Origin: CAIWTU01 sp963815135
Lineage (GTDB): Bacteria; Desulfobacterota; Desulfuromonadia; Geobacterales; Geobacteraceae
DNA length: 64,000 nt
Assembly: GCA_963815135.1 (NCBI GenBank)
Contig: CAWFFO010000009.1
Location: forward strand, 178,040-242,039
Direction of reading: 5' to 3'
The stretch's first letter is position 1. The number at the start of each line of letters is the position of its first letter. The notes under the pieces are model-generated. The model was not told the DNA's origin. It saw only the letters and a list, made by a program, of their open reading frames with translations, and did not search any database. Shown piece by piece: positions 16,987-27,355 of the stretch. The position numbers were made by a program, and so were the translations under genes.

Positions 16987-19900
16987 CTATATATCTTCAG
17001 TTCGTCGCACAAACCTTCCAAAGCGGAGTGCCAGGGTCGGCAACACAAAAAGATTGAGCACGGTAGACGTGACAAGACCGCCCAATATGACCAGAGCCAT
17101 TGGGCCCTCTATCTCCCGACCGGTCGATCCGCTTCCCAGGGCAAGAGGCAGAAGGCCGAAAGCGGTCACCGAGGCAGTCATCAGGATCGGCACCAGCCGC
17201 TCCGATGCACCCCTTACGGCCGTTTCCAATCCCCATGTCATATTTTCTTGCTGGACAAGGTGCTCAAAATGGGAGATGAGCATAATGGAATTTCTAAGCG
17301 TAATCCCAAACAGCGTAACAAAGCCCACCATCGAACCGATTTGAAGTCGGCCGCCAAAAAAGACGAGAGCCACTAGCACTCCGCCCACCAGGGCAAAAGG
17401 CAGGTTGAGGATAATGAGGAGCAGGTTGCGCCGGTTGCCTGTGGCTGCCGCCAGAAGAAGTACTATGCCGGCTATCGCCAGCAACGAATGGACCAGCAGG
17501 TCCCGTCGCGATCGGGCCTGCGCCTCGGCGGCCCCGGTGAATTCGATAAATGTTCCCGGCGGCATGCTGATTTTCGAAGCAATCTGCCTTCGCGCATCAG
17601 CCTCGAAGGAACTTACAGCCCGGCCGTTTACATTGCAGGTCACAGTCTGGACGCGCCTTCCGCCATCATGAGTTACGGAATACCTGCCGGATTCCTCCCG
17701 GATATCAGCCAGCTGGCGCAGAAAAACATAGGTGCCCTGCGCATTGCGGAGAGGAAGCGACCCCACATCCGAAATTGCTTTTCGTTCATTGGGATCGAGC
17801 ATTACCGAAACATCAAACACCCTGTCTCCATGATATACCTGGCCGACGACATTGCCCTGGAAAGCAGTTCTGATTGCGTCCAGAACATCGACTGGCCTGA
17901 AACCCCACTGGGCAATGTCTGCTTCCCTGAGGCTGATAAGAAGCTGGGGAGTTTCCGGAGGGGATTGCAACCGCACTTCCACTGCGCCTTTCACCCCGGC
18001 AATAACCTGCGCCACTTCGCGGGCTTTTTCGGATATGATGTCCGGATTGTTGCCAAAAATATTGACGACTGTCGCAGCCGTATACCCGGAGATCGTTTCT
18101 TCAATACGCTCAGAGAGGAAGGTCTTGACCGAATAGTTTATGCCGGGTGTTCGGGACAGGATCTCCCGTATTTTCCGCATGGCATTCCCCGGTTGTTTCC
18201 CCGGTTTAAAACTCACAATCATTTCGCTGGAATTCGGCCCCCTGGTCTCTTCCGATTTTTCCGCTCTTCCCGCCTTTTGGGCGACGGATGCTACAAACGG
18301 CAGCTTCATGAGTTCTTCTGCCACCCGGCTGCCTATCCGCAAGGATTCCTGAAGCGAAGTCCCTGGAACTGCCGACATATGGACCAGGAAATTTCCCTCC
18401 TTCAGGGTGGGAAGAAATTCGCCTTCAAGAAAGGGAATTGTCGCTAAAACGGCAATTATCAGGACCGCAGTTACGCCAATCACGACTTTCGAACGCCTCT
18501 CAACCCTGAGAATGTTTTGCCTGTATTTCTCCTTTAACCATCCTGCGAAGGGAGGGTCTTTTACCGCAAGGTCCGTCCGTCCAAGAAACAGCAGGCACAT
18601 GGCAGGCGTAGCAGTAAGGGCTACTCCAAGGGAAGCAAGGATTGCGAGTATATATGCAATGCCCAGAGGAGCAAAAATCCTTCCGGCAACACCGGAGAGG
18701 GTTAGTACCGGGATAAATACGAGAACGACTGCAAATGTTGCATAAACTACGGCGCTTCTGACCTCCATCGAGGCTTCGAATATTACTCTCGGTACGGGAA
18801 GCGGCCTCTCCGAACCCCGGTTTTCACGCAGCCTTCGGAATATGTTTTCAACATCCACAACCGCATCATCCACCACCTCTCCAATTGCTATGGCCAGTCC
18901 GCCCAGGGTCATCGTGTTCAGACTATAACCCAGGTGTCCCAAAACCGTGATGGCGGCCAGCATGGAGACTGGTATGGCAGTGCAGGAAATTGCCGCCGTG
19001 CGGAAATTGAACAGGAATAGAAGCAGTATCACTACAACAAGCGCGGCTCCCAGGAGAAGAGACGACCTCACGTTGTGAAGGGCGGTATCAATGAGACCTG
19101 CAGGCCTGAAAATATCCGGATAAATTTTTATCCCTTGCCTGGTAAGGGCAGGACGCAAATCACCAATGGCTTTATCCAGGCCTCTGGTCACTTCCAGCGT
19201 ATTCGCCCCGTATTGTGACGAAACCTGAAGTAGGACGCCCGGTTTCCCCATTATTGACCCCGATCCGAAGGCAGGTTCGGGACCGTAGGCTACATTTGCC
19301 ACGTCTCCGAGCGTAACATTGGCCCCATTCCCGTGAAGCAGGACAACCCTGCCCAGTTCTTCGGGTGACATGGGCTGGCCAATTGTCTTCAGGTCTATGC
19401 GCTGATTCCCGTTGTCTATGAAACCGCTGCCGCGAATACCGGTCGCACGCCTTGCCGCGACAAAGATATCTTCAACGGATAAGCCGTATTTTATCAATTT
19501 CTCCGGCCGCAGCTGAATCTGAAGCTGTTTTACCTCACCCCCGAAGACTGCTGTTTTTGAGACGCCCGGGACCGAAAGGAGGGTACGTTTAACCGTCCAG
19601 TCGGCGACGGTTCTCAAATTCATCGGCGAAAGCCTGTCGGAGGAGAGCCCCATCACCAGTACTACATCGGTTGACGACGTAAGCGGGGTCATTACTGGCG
19701 TCCTGATTCCCTGCGGCAGTTCTCCGGCAACCGAAGACAGCCGTTCGGCAATCATCTGCCTGGCCAGGTAGATATTGCTGCCGGCCTCGAACGTGACGGT
19801 TATGGCCGAGAAACCCTGTATGGATGTGGAGCGCATGGATTCAATTCCCTGTACTCCATTGATTGCGTTCTCCACGGGCGTTGTGACGAGCAACTCGACC

Positions 19901-20128
19901 TGTTCCGGCGAAAGCCCCGGAGCTTCGGCATGAATTGTTACCTGGGGAGGAGCGAAATCGGGGAAGACATCGTACTTTGCATTTGCCAGAGAGTAAATCC
20001 CGTAGCCCAGCAAATACAATGGCAAGAGCGATTATTATCCCTTTAAACCTCAAGGAAAACCTGATGACATGACTCAGGATTCCACTTTTTCCGTTAAGGG
20101 CTTCAGATCTGCAGCCTTGCCCATTCAT
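16987..20128 (-). pseudogene. Heavy-metal-efflux RND pump (CzcA/CusA family), N-terminal frameshift
   Basis: Inner-membrane proton-driven transporter of about 1,045 residues. The body (from 20025 leftward) has the RND layout: two periplasmic loops, TM4 motif GGLAIAIGEVVDDAVVDVEN, and a second helix bundle. The true start is ATG 20128, three bases after the adaptor gene, but the first 33 codons are in another frame. Removing one T from the minus-strand TTT (20012-20014) joins GIIIALAIV to LLGYGIYSLANAKYDVFPDF, a textbook RND N-terminus. So one base is extra in the sequence, or the gene is newly broken. The TM4 acidic motif does not exactly match the zinc/cobalt/cadmium CzcA or copper CusA forms, so I leave the substrate open. 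Confidence 0.9.
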
Positions 20129-20131
20129 GCT

Positions 20132-21202
20132 CTAATCTCCTTCATCGTCTTCATCGCCTCCTGCGGGTTCAGATGGAAGGAGTTCCCCGGAAAGAAGAAT
20201 TTGTGCGCCCGTGACAACTATGGATTCTCCCGGACTGAATCCACTCCGGACAAAATAACCATCATTTGCGGGGTTCGCGGCAGCCACCTCACGCCTTGCA
20301 AAATGTTCCGGGTCCATTTGCACATAAGCCCATGCCTTGCCCTGGGACCAGATAACCGAGGCATATGGAATCAATACACCGCGCATATTCGGTCCGGCCG
20401 GCAATAGGCATTGAACATTCAAGCCGGGAGCAAGACCACTGGAAGCAGGGGCCAGATAGAGAAAACTTGCGCCCTGAATCCGCGGGTCCGCATTCGGGGC
20501 GGGGCCGATAAATTTCGCCTCGACCGATCTTGACCCGGGCGTCCGGACTATGATTGTCCCAGGGGCTTCTGTTATGAATTTGTCGGAAGGAAGGCTTACC
20601 TTTATGAGGACATCCTTCAGTTCAATGAGCCTGTTCAACTTCGAGGATGTTGACCGTGAAAGAACCCAGTGCGCAATCACTTTTCCCCACTTCGCCGCAG
20701 CAGTTTGTCCGGCGGCCGCAAGTGCTCCCCGCGACGCAGACAGTTCCGCCTGGTCAGAACTCATTGCAGCTTCCGCGGCCTCTACCGCCTTCATGGATAC
20801 ATTCCGTCCTTTTTCGTACAGCATTTTCAACCGATCGTATTCCTTGCCGGATGCTTCGAGCGCCGAGGCCGCCTTATCCATTGAAGCCCTTGTCGCAATA
20901 TAGTTATTATGCATTTCAATCAATGGTACTGGCTGAAGAACGGTGCCGTAGGCCTGAAACCGCCGCCGGAACAGCACCGCCTTCAGAGGCGCCACAGCGA
21001 TCCCTGCCTGTTTCCGGGCAGAACTTTCCAGCGAAAGCACGGCTACACCATTGTGAAATGTAATATTGGATCCTGTTTTTTCTCTTTGTGTTTTTTGACC
21101 TTCTTTTTCTTTGCATCCCGGTACAAGGGCAATGATAACGGCAAGGAAACCCGAAATTACGAGTGTCGTGACCAATCTGTTTCTTCTTTTATCAGTTGTC
21201 AT
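20132..21202 (-). CDS. RND periplasmic adaptor (membrane fusion protein, CzcB type)
   Basis: Links the RND pump to the outer-membrane channel. A hydrophobic N-terminus ends in LVPGC, a probable lipobox, so it is likely a lipoprotein. A coiled-coil hairpin (about residues 120-190) and beta-barrel domains follow; the C-terminus is acidic. I chose ATG 21202, which has AAGGA before it and begins just after the outer-membrane gene stop; upstream starts would lie inside that gene. No His-rich metal-binding tail is present. Confidence 0.88.
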   Translation of the reverse strand: MTTDKRRNRLVTTLVISGFLAVIIALVPGCKEKEGQKTQREKTGSNITFHNGVAVLSLESSARKQAGIAVAPLKAVLFRRRFQAYGTVLQPVPLIEMHNNYIATRASMDKAASALEASGKEYDRLKMLYEKGRNVSMKAVEAAEAAMSSDQAELSASRGALAAAGQTAAAKWGKVIAHWVLSRSTSSKLNRLIELKDVLIKVSLPSDKFITEAPGTIIVRTPGSRSVEAKFIGPAPNADPRIQGASFLYLAPASSGLAPGLNVQCLLPAGPNMRGVLIPYASVIWSQGKAWAYVQMDPEHFARREVAAANPANDGYFVRSGFSPGESIVVTGAQILLSGELLPSEPAGGDEDDEGD

Positions 21203-21206
21203 TTCC

Positions 21207-22607
21207 TTAATTACCCTCCGTCCGGGGCCTTGTTTCAGAAGCAGCAGGAGAGAGTTCTGTTGACACGAGGGGTTGCCGGATGGCATCTTCCAGCTTCCCG
21301 AGATCTGCGTGTGCGGAAACAAGCAAGTCGCAGCGGGAAATTACAGCTGCATTGAATTGCAATCTCGCCTGTTCAAGCTCAAGGAGGTCAGCTTCACCGG
21401 CTTCAAACCTGTCCTGGACCGCCCGCATCTTAGCATTTTCTGTCGACACCAGGTTATCTGCATTAAGCAAATTCTTTAGTGATTCAGAGTATGAAACCCG
21501 GGCCCGATCGATCAGCCCGATTATTCCGGCTTGAAGTGCCATGAATTTTGCCGCGAATTCCTTGCGGCGAGCCTCGGCTTCCGCGACCGGACCCTGGTTT
21601 CGGTTGAGAACAGGCAGTTCGATGGAAAAACCTATGGACCACTTGTTATCGCCCTGGTCCCATTCGTATCCCGGCCCAATATGAAAATCAGGATATTGCC
21701 TCGCTATTTCAAGCTGCAAGGCAGATTGACTTGCTTCATATTCCGAGAGGGCGGCCAATATGTCGGGCCTGCCGAGAAGCGCTTTCTTGCGGATGTCATC
21801 CAATTCAATCGGACAAGGTCTCTCTTCAAAGAGAGCGAAAGATATCCTGATACCGTCAATGGCCTTTGCAGGAAGCCCGAGAGCCTCCGCCAGCGCTACG
21901 CGGGCAACCGCCTTCTTTTTTTGATTATCGGCAAGCAGAAGGCGGGTCTTGTCAAGGGCCAGGCGTGACCGGGTTACTTCGAATCCGGAAGACTCTCCCG
22001 AAGCCAGCCTTTCCTCGAAAATCCTTGTTATTTTCTCCGCTATTGCAAGCCGGTCAAGCAGAATGCGTTCCCGTTCAGTTGCAGCATAAAGCTCCAGAAG
22101 ACTGTTCCTCAAACCGCTCCGGACCTGCCATGCAGTCGTCGAAATATCCAGCCTGGCAGCTTCGGAAAGATTTTCAGCCCTACGAATACGATATCCCCTT
22201 TTCCCCGCGGTCTCTATCGGTATATCCAGCGAGATCCCCCAGGTCCATGGCGAAATCCCGCCGGGAGTACTTGTATGATGCTGCCCCAGGAGCGATATTG
22301 CGGGATTGGGGATGCCTCCAGCGGTAATCACCGCAGCTTCGGCAACACCCCACCTGGCCCTCATGACATCCAATGCGGGGCTGTAATAAACCGCCACGCA
22401 TTCCAGCTTTCTGAAGTCCCATAAAGCAGGCGGCCAGGGCTTTAACTGTTCATGGGTGTTTTTCTCAATGAAATCCTCGAGATCCAGGCTGTTCAGTGTT
22501 CGCGCTTCAAAAGCAGAAGCGGTGTCGGATCGGGAGAGCGGCTTCGGCTGATAGTTCGCACATCCAAAAAAAAGAGAAAATAAAATTAACGGAACCAGTG
22601 ATTTCAT
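21207..22607 (-). CDS. Outer-membrane efflux channel (TolC/CzcC family)
   Basis: A lipoprotein-type signal (LFSLFFGCANY) leads into two OEP repeats with the long helical segments of TolC-like channels, for example AQSALQLEIARQYPDFHIGP-type spacing and the SIGFSIELPVLNRNQG block near the second repeat. Length of 466 residues is normal. It is first in the leftward channel-adaptor-pump operon. Confidence 0.88.
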   Translation of the reverse strand: MKSLVPLILFSLFFGCANYQPKPLSRSDTASAFEARTLNSLDLEDFIEKNTHEQLKPWPPALWDFRKLECVAVYYSPALDVMRARWGVAEAAVITAGGIPNPAISLLGQHHTSTPGGISPWTWGISLDIPIETAGKRGYRIRRAENLSEAARLDISTTAWQVRSGLRNSLLELYAATERERILLDRLAIAEKITRIFEERLASGESSGFEVTRSRLALDKTRLLLADNQKKKAVARVALAEALGLPAKAIDGIRISFALFEERPCPIELDDIRKKALLGRPDILAALSEYEASQSALQLEIARQYPDFHIGPGYEWDQGDNKWSIGFSIELPVLNRNQGPVAEAEARRKEFAAKFMALQAGIIGLIDRARVSYSESLKNLLNADNLVSTENAKMRAVQDRFEAGEADLLELEQARLQFNAAVISRCDLLVSAHADLGKLEDAIRQPLVSTELSPAASETRPRTEGN

Positions 22608-23155
22608 TGCGGATGCTCCATTGAGAATTTTATCCGCTATTGCCCTGCATGGCTGCGAAAATCCTTGCGAATAAGCTTAACTCGATCCTTAAACATCTTT
22701 CCTTGCCCGATATTGTTAAATTATAACACTATCATTCATGTCCACGTTTCAAATTGTGTCCAATACAGATTGTAATGATTTATCATGAAAACGGCAGTTA
22801 GAGGTGTCCGCAGTAAGCAACACAGGCCGGTTTTGTTGCTGCTCCTGGCGAAATGGAGTGTGGACAGGCGATATTGTCTGAACAGTGAGGTTATGTGTTG
22901 CTGCAAGAGTTGATATGGAATGCCATTGTCCCAAGTAGTCGTTCTGCTCCGCCGAAGTGGTGATTCACCGTGGGAGTTTATACCGGCTTTCTCATGGAGA
23001 TTTGACTTTCCGACCGCCCGAAGCTATGCTACGAAAACAAGAGAGCTCCATACGAAACCGGTTGATACACGGAGTTCTCATTGATACAGTAGGTTACGAA
23101 TGACTTGCATGGAAAAGGACTGCCGCAAGCTTACTTTTAAGGATTTGGCGCTGAC
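22608..23155. other. Divergent intergenic region between the RND and ABC export operons
   Basis: No coding sequence is supported here. It must carry the promoters of both divergent operons. AAGGA precedes ATG 23156. I see no clear operator palindrome, and the regulator gene of either operon is not adjacent. Confidence 0.6.
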
Positions 23156-24199
23156 ATGAAACGCAGATTAGCTGTTATTGCCGTTATACTGGCGGTTGCC
23201 GCTGTGGGCCTCTATTTTTGGATGTCGCACCGCCCCCGGTCCCTCACATTTACGGGTATCGTGGCAACCGATGATGTGCAGGTGAGTTCCCAGATCCAGG
23301 GGCGCCTGCAAAGACTCCTGGTTCAGCAGGGCGACACGGTGAAGAGAGGCCAACTGCTGGCGGTAGTCCAACCACAGGAATGGGAGGCCGACAAGGCCTA
23401 CTACGCCAACAGCGAGAAGGAGTCGGCGGCACAGGTGAAGCAATCAATGGCCGACCTGCAGTTCCAGGAAGCCCAGATGCGTGAACAGATCCGACAGGCC
23501 GCGGCCAATCTGGCCATGAACAATGCCCAGGTGAAACAAGCTGAGGCGGATCTGGAATTCGCCCGGCTCAGCTTTAACCGATCCAGGGCCTTGCACGCCG
23601 ACAAAATCAATTCCGATCAGGATTACGAACAAGCGCAAACGACGTACGCCTCGAACAAGGCGCATGTCGAGTCCCTGCGCAAGCAGGTGCAGTCGGCAGC
23701 GGCAGCGTTGGCGCTGGCCCGGGCCAATGTTGAGCAGGTAGCTGCCCGCAGGGCCGCGCTGGTCGCCAGCACCCGGCATCTTGCCGCCGCCGGTGCCCAG
23801 ACCGAAAAGGCCGGCGTAATTCTCGGCTATACGGAGATACACGCCCCGATTGACGGCATAGTGGATATGCGGGCTGTCCTCCAGGGTGAGGTGGTGACGC
23901 CGGGCGAGGGCATTGTCAGCCTGGTCAACCCGGATAACCTCTGGGTCCGGGCCGATGTCGAGGAAAGCTATATCGACCGTATTCATTTGGGCGAAAAAAT
24001 GAAAGTGCGACTGCCCTCCGGCGCTACCCGCGAGGGAACGGTCTTTTTCCGCGGGGTGGATGCCGACTACGCGACCCAGCGCGATGTAAGCCGCACGAAA
24101 CGCGACATCAAAACCTTCGAGATTCGTCTGCGCTGTGACAACCGGGACCGAAGCCTCGCCCTGGGGATGACGGCCTATGTAACTCTGCCGCTGAAGTGA
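23156..24199 (+). CDS. HlyD-family membrane fusion protein of an ABC exporter
   Basis: One N-terminal membrane helix (residues 5-24) is followed by a biotinyl-lipoyl-like half (VSSQIQGRLQRLLVQQGDTV), a long coiled coil (about 65-210) and the second half (YTEIHAPIDGIVDMRAVLQG), then a beta-barrel domain. This is the EmrA/YbhG type. It is followed at six bases by an ABC ATPase and then a permease, forming a YbhGFS-like drug or lipid export set. Confidence 0.9.
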   Translation: MKRRLAVIAVILAVAAVGLYFWMSHRPRSLTFTGIVATDDVQVSSQIQGRLQRLLVQQGDTVKRGQLLAVVQPQEWEADKAYYANSEKESAAQVKQSMADLQFQEAQMREQIRQAAANLAMNNAQVKQAEADLEFARLSFNRSRALHADKINSDQDYEQAQTTYASNKAHVESLRKQVQSAAAALALARANVEQVAARRAALVASTRHLAAAGAQTEKAGVILGYTEIHAPIDGIVDMRAVLQGEVVTPGEGIVSLVNPDNLWVRADVEESYIDRIHLGEKMKVRLPSGATREGTVFFRGVDADYATQRDVSRTKRDIKTFEIRLRCDNRDRSLALGMTAYVTLPLK

Positions 24200-24205
24200 G
24201 GACCC

Positions 24206-25234
24206 ATGCCACCAGCAGTGCTCCCATCTGATACCCGGCCCGGACTTGACGTCGAAGTCGACGGCCTTACGAAGAATTTCGGCGATTTCTGCGCCGTCGA
24301 CCATCTAAGCTTTACGGTAAAACATGGTGAGGTCTTCGGTCTTCTCGGCCCCAACGGCGCGGGCAAGTCGACGCTCATCCGCATGCTCACGACGCTGGTC
24401 CCGCCGACCTCGGGTCATGCCCGCATCATCGGCCATGACGTCGTCCGTTCGGCCAACGCGGTCCGCCAGTCCATAGGAGTAATCCCGCAGGCCATGACCT
24501 CAGACCTCGACCTCAGTGCCGTGGAGAACATGAGTATCTTCGCCAAACTCTACGGCATCCCTCGCGACAAGCGCCGCAAGGAGATCAGCCGGCTTCTGGA
24601 GGCGGTGGACCTCACCCAATGGGCCGATAAACCGGTCAAGATGTTCTCCGGCGGCATGCGCCGCCGGCTGGAAATCGCGCGCGGACTGGTGCATGAACCG
24701 AAGATTTTTTTCCTGGACGAACCGACCACCGGACTGGACCCCGTCTCCCGCGTTTCCGTGTGGGAGATGCTCACCCGCCTGAAAAAGGAGCGCGATCTCA
24801 CGATCATTCTCACCACCCATTACATGGACGAGGCGGACAGTCTCTGCGACCGCATCGCCATTATTGACCATGGCAGGCTGGTGGCCCTCGATTCGCCCTT
24901 GAAGCTCAAAGCGTCGATTCCCGGCAAGAACGTGATCGAGGTGAGCTTCACTGTGATACCGCCTGGTTGGTTGCAAATCCTCGAATCCCTGCCTGACGTA
25001 GCCGGGGTCAAGGCCGAGGACCTTGTCTTTCGGATTGCCTCCCACAACGGGCCCCGAACAACTGTAGCCCTGATGGATGCCGCCCGGCAGTACGATGTGA
25101 CCGTCGCCTCGCTTTCCGTGCAGAGCACGACCCTCGATGACGTCTTCGTCCACTATACGGGCCGCCAGCTGCGTGACGCATTGCAGTCGCCTGCCGCCAA
25201 CGACAGTCCGTTCATACATCGGCGAGGACGATAA
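24206..25234 (+). CDS. ABC exporter ATPase (DrrA/YbhF type)
   Basis: Walker A is GPNGAGKSTL, the Q-loop region follows, the signature is FSGGMRRRLEIARGL, and Walker B is IFFLDEPTTGLDP with the H-loop TTHYMDEAD. The C-terminal extension (about residues 230-342) is typical of DrrA-like ATPases. It supplies energy to the permease encoded two bases downstream. Confidence 0.93.
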   Translation: MPPAVLPSDTRPGLDVEVDGLTKNFGDFCAVDHLSFTVKHGEVFGLLGPNGAGKSTLIRMLTTLVPPTSGHARIIGHDVVRSANAVRQSIGVIPQAMTSDLDLSAVENMSIFAKLYGIPRDKRRKEISRLLEAVDLTQWADKPVKMFSGGMRRRLEIARGLVHEPKIFFLDEPTTGLDPVSRVSVWEMLTRLKKERDLTIILTTHYMDEADSLCDRIAIIDHGRLVALDSPLKLKASIPGKNVIEVSFTVIPPGWLQILESLPDVAGVKAEDLVFRIASHNGPRTTVALMDAARQYDVTVASLSVQSTTLDDVFVHYTGRQLRDALQSPAANDSPFIHRRGR

Positions 25235-25236
25235 TA

Positions 25237-26361
25237 ATGAAAAATTCCCTGAATCGGATCTGGGCACTCATAGAGCGCGACTTGCGCCGCTTCCGCCGCA
25301 GCCCCACGTTGATTGTGGTCTCGATGGTAATGCCTCTCGTGCAACTCGTGGTCCTCGGTTACGCCTTCGGAGGCAAGGTCAAAAACCTGGAAGTGGGCGT
25401 GGTAGACCAGGATCACAGGGTGCCTGCCGTGCATCTGAAGGAGATGTTCAACGCCGTGGCGGCCAATGCGCGGACATTCGAGACCACTGCCTACAGCGAT
25501 GAAGGGCAGGCCATGCGCGATCTGCGCGACGGCCGGATCAACGCACTCCTGAACATTCCCCCTGAATTCTCGCGCAAGGTGCTGACCGGCGCCAACCCCC
25601 GCATTGCACTCATAGAGGACAACACCGACCAGTTCAGTTCATCCGCTCTCGCCTCGAGCCTCACCGAAATCCTGGGTGCCTATAACGCAAAGCCGCTGCC
25701 CGCCCGACAAACCGACGCTGTCTCGCTGTCGGTGGTCGAAGTCTACCCCTACGTGCCCTACATCCAGTATCTGCTCCCCGGCACCATCGTACTGGCTATC
25801 TTCGTGTCAGCAATGATCGGCGGCGGCATCATCTTCATCGACGACAAGGCGCGCGGCCTGCACGAGGGATACCTGGCGACGCCCCTCACCAAATTCGACC
25901 TCATCATGGGCTTCAATCTCTCGGGAGCCTTCAAGGCAATTCTTTCCGGACTGGTTCTGGTAACCATCGGCTCACTGATTGCCGGCATTCCGGATCCGCT
26001 CAACCTGCTGCGTCTCGCACGGATGTCGGTCCTGGTGGCACTGACCTCGCTGACGCTCATCAGCATGATGTTCCTGCTCATGGTGAGAGTGAGCGACCCC
26101 CTCGTGCCCCGCGCCATTTTCGGCGTGCTCAATACCCTGCTGTTTTTTCCCAGCGGAGCGGTCTATCCGATCAATGCCTTTCCGTCCTGGATGAAGGTCA
26201 TTACGGTAATCGATCCGTTCACCTATGCGGTCCACGGATTCAAATCACTGGTTCTGAAAAACACGGGCCTGACAGCCATCGGCGGCGATCTTTTATTTCT
26301 GAGCATCTTCACGCTGCTGGCCATGGCATCTGCCACTCTGCTTTTTCGCCGCACCCTCTAG
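25237..26361 (+). CDS. ABC-2 type exporter permease
   Basis: An N-terminal membrane helix (IVVSMVMPLVQLVVLGYAFG), a large extracytoplasmic loop, and five more helices in the C-terminal half give the ABC-2 permease layout of 374 residues. Only one permease gene is present, so the exporter is probably a homodimer, unlike YbhR/YbhS pairs. Substrate is unknown. Confidence 0.92.
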   Translation: MKNSLNRIWALIERDLRRFRRSPTLIVVSMVMPLVQLVVLGYAFGGKVKNLEVGVVDQDHRVPAVHLKEMFNAVAANARTFETTAYSDEGQAMRDLRDGRINALLNIPPEFSRKVLTGANPRIALIEDNTDQFSSSALASSLTEILGAYNAKPLPARQTDAVSLSVVEVYPYVPYIQYLLPGTIVLAIFVSAMIGGGIIFIDDKARGLHEGYLATPLTKFDLIMGFNLSGAFKAILSGLVLVTIGSLIAGIPDPLNLLRLARMSVLVALTSLTLISMMFLLMVRVSDPLVPRAIFGVLNTLLFFPSGAVYPINAFPSWMKVITVIDPFTYAVHGFKSLVLKNTGLTAIGGDLLFLSIFTLLAMASATLLFRRTL

Positions 26362-26598
26362 GTTTTTCCTGTCAACTATACTCAGTTAAAATAATTGAAT
26401 CTCAGCGGGTAAACTTCATAACAGTCATTTGCATTTGACATTCAGGGACAAATATTCATGTCCATCCGATATGCGAAACTATACCGGGCTGGAACCTGGT
26501 GCTCCTGCCAATATCCTGCTGACAGAGTTGCGGGGTTTATATCTGAGGAAAATCGTTTGGAATAAAAACGGGGATGCTGCCATTAACCATTGAAAGGA

Positions 26599-26877
26599 CT
26601 AATCTAATAATTCAATCAACTTTTTTGCTGACGGATTAACAACATTACAAAAGACCTCATTGCCGATTTTTTTGCAGGAAATGATACCCGTGTCTCTCAA
26701 ATGGGCCAAATGCCGGGAAACTGTTGACTGGGGAAGTCCGAAATGTTTCCAAATAAACTTTACGTTGGATTGTTCAGCACAGAGACTTGACACGATTTTA
26801 AGTCGAACCGGATGGCTGAGTACTTTAATAATTTCAGCCTCTTTATGGTAATCTTTTTTCATCTTTGATTTCATCAT
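26599..26877 (-). CDS. ArsR-family winged-helix regulator
   Basis: 92 residues with the ArsR fold: KVLSHPVRLKIVSSL, recognition region GLPQSTVSRHLAHLRDTG, and a wing ending at IGNEVFCNVV. The usual ELCVCDL metal site in helix 3 is absent (it reads QSNVKFIWKHF), so it may sense something other than arsenic or cadmium or use a different metal site. Start ATG 26877 follows AGAGGTG. It is convergent with the permease and isolated, so its target is not clear. Confidence 0.88.
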   Translation of the reverse strand: MMKSKMKKDYHKEAEIIKVLSHPVRLKIVSSLCAEQSNVKFIWKHFGLPQSTVSRHLAHLRDTGIISCKKIGNEVFCNVVNPSAKKLIELLD

Positions 26878-27234
26878 AATGCACCTCTTTATTATATTTG
26901 AAGTAAGACGTAAATATAAAGAAAAAGGTTACATGCCGATTCCTAAAAAAATTTCTTAAAAAAAACCGGCAGGCATTCTGGTAAGAACGAAATCTGTATA
27001 TCTTGGTTTCGAAAGGACTGGCATGAGATAAAACAAAGGCAGAACTTTATATTCAAGCTTATCCACGCTTATCCATTTTTCCAATCCTGATTTTTTTTCA
27101 CTTTTCTCGGCGGAATTTCACCAGATTTTTACTTGAATTTCCTAGACTTTAATGAACTTTGGCAGGGGCTGGTTTTAAGGTATCCATATTATTTTTTGAT
27201 ATTTATCGGTTTTACACGTTTTTTGGTTACCTCA

Positions 27235-27260
27235 TTCGAACTCCTTTCTCTCCGCCAGTC
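27235..27260 (+). repeat. attR-like remnant of tRNA-Ser 3' end
   Basis: TTCGAA then a diverged half-arm and an exact TCTCTCCGCCAGTC match the 3' end of the tRNA-Ser at 16489-16514 (23 of 26 bases). No tRNA body precedes it. A strong rightward terminator at 27289-27322 follows directly, as it would behind an original tRNA end. Confidence 0.7.
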
Positions 27261-27288
27261 GAGAATCGGGCGACGTCCAGAGCCGGTT

Positions 27289-27322
27289 GATAAGCCCTGA
27301 TTTCTCAGGGCTTATCCTTTTT
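27289..27322 (+). terminator. Rightward terminator behind the tRNA-Ser remnant
   Basis: A perfect 12-base stem GATAAGCCCTGA (27289-27300) with TCAGGGCTTATC (27305-27316) and TTTC loop, then C and five T. No rightward gene ends within 900 bases upstream; it fits a terminator that once followed the tRNA. On the minus strand there is no T tract, so it does not serve the autotransporter. Confidence 0.88.
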
Positions 27323-27355
27323 CAGACGCTCACCACTATTTCTCCTGAAGTCGAG

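Larger units (their letters stand above)
16512..27260. mobile_element. Candidate genomic island at tRNA-Ser (metal efflux and ABC export)
   Basis: The segment is delimited by the tRNA-Ser 3' end on the left and a diverged duplicate on the right. It carries a three-gene RND efflux system, an HlyD-ABC exporter set and an ArsR-type regulator, a cargo common on islands. No integrase or excisionase gene is recognisable inside, so if this is an island it has lost its integrase or was mobilised in trans. The repeat geometry is seen; the island status is inferred. Confidence 0.5.
26878..27355. other. AT-rich intergenic region holding the right att-like site
   Basis: No gene is seen. The stretch holds the presumed ArsR promoter, the tRNA-Ser remnant (27235-27260) and a rightward terminator (27289-27322). 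Confidence 0.6.

Noticed and set aside
19841..20128. Separate 95-codon gene at the start of the RND pump
   Set aside because: Its first 33 codons are the pump N-terminus before the one-base frameshift; the rest is out-of-frame.
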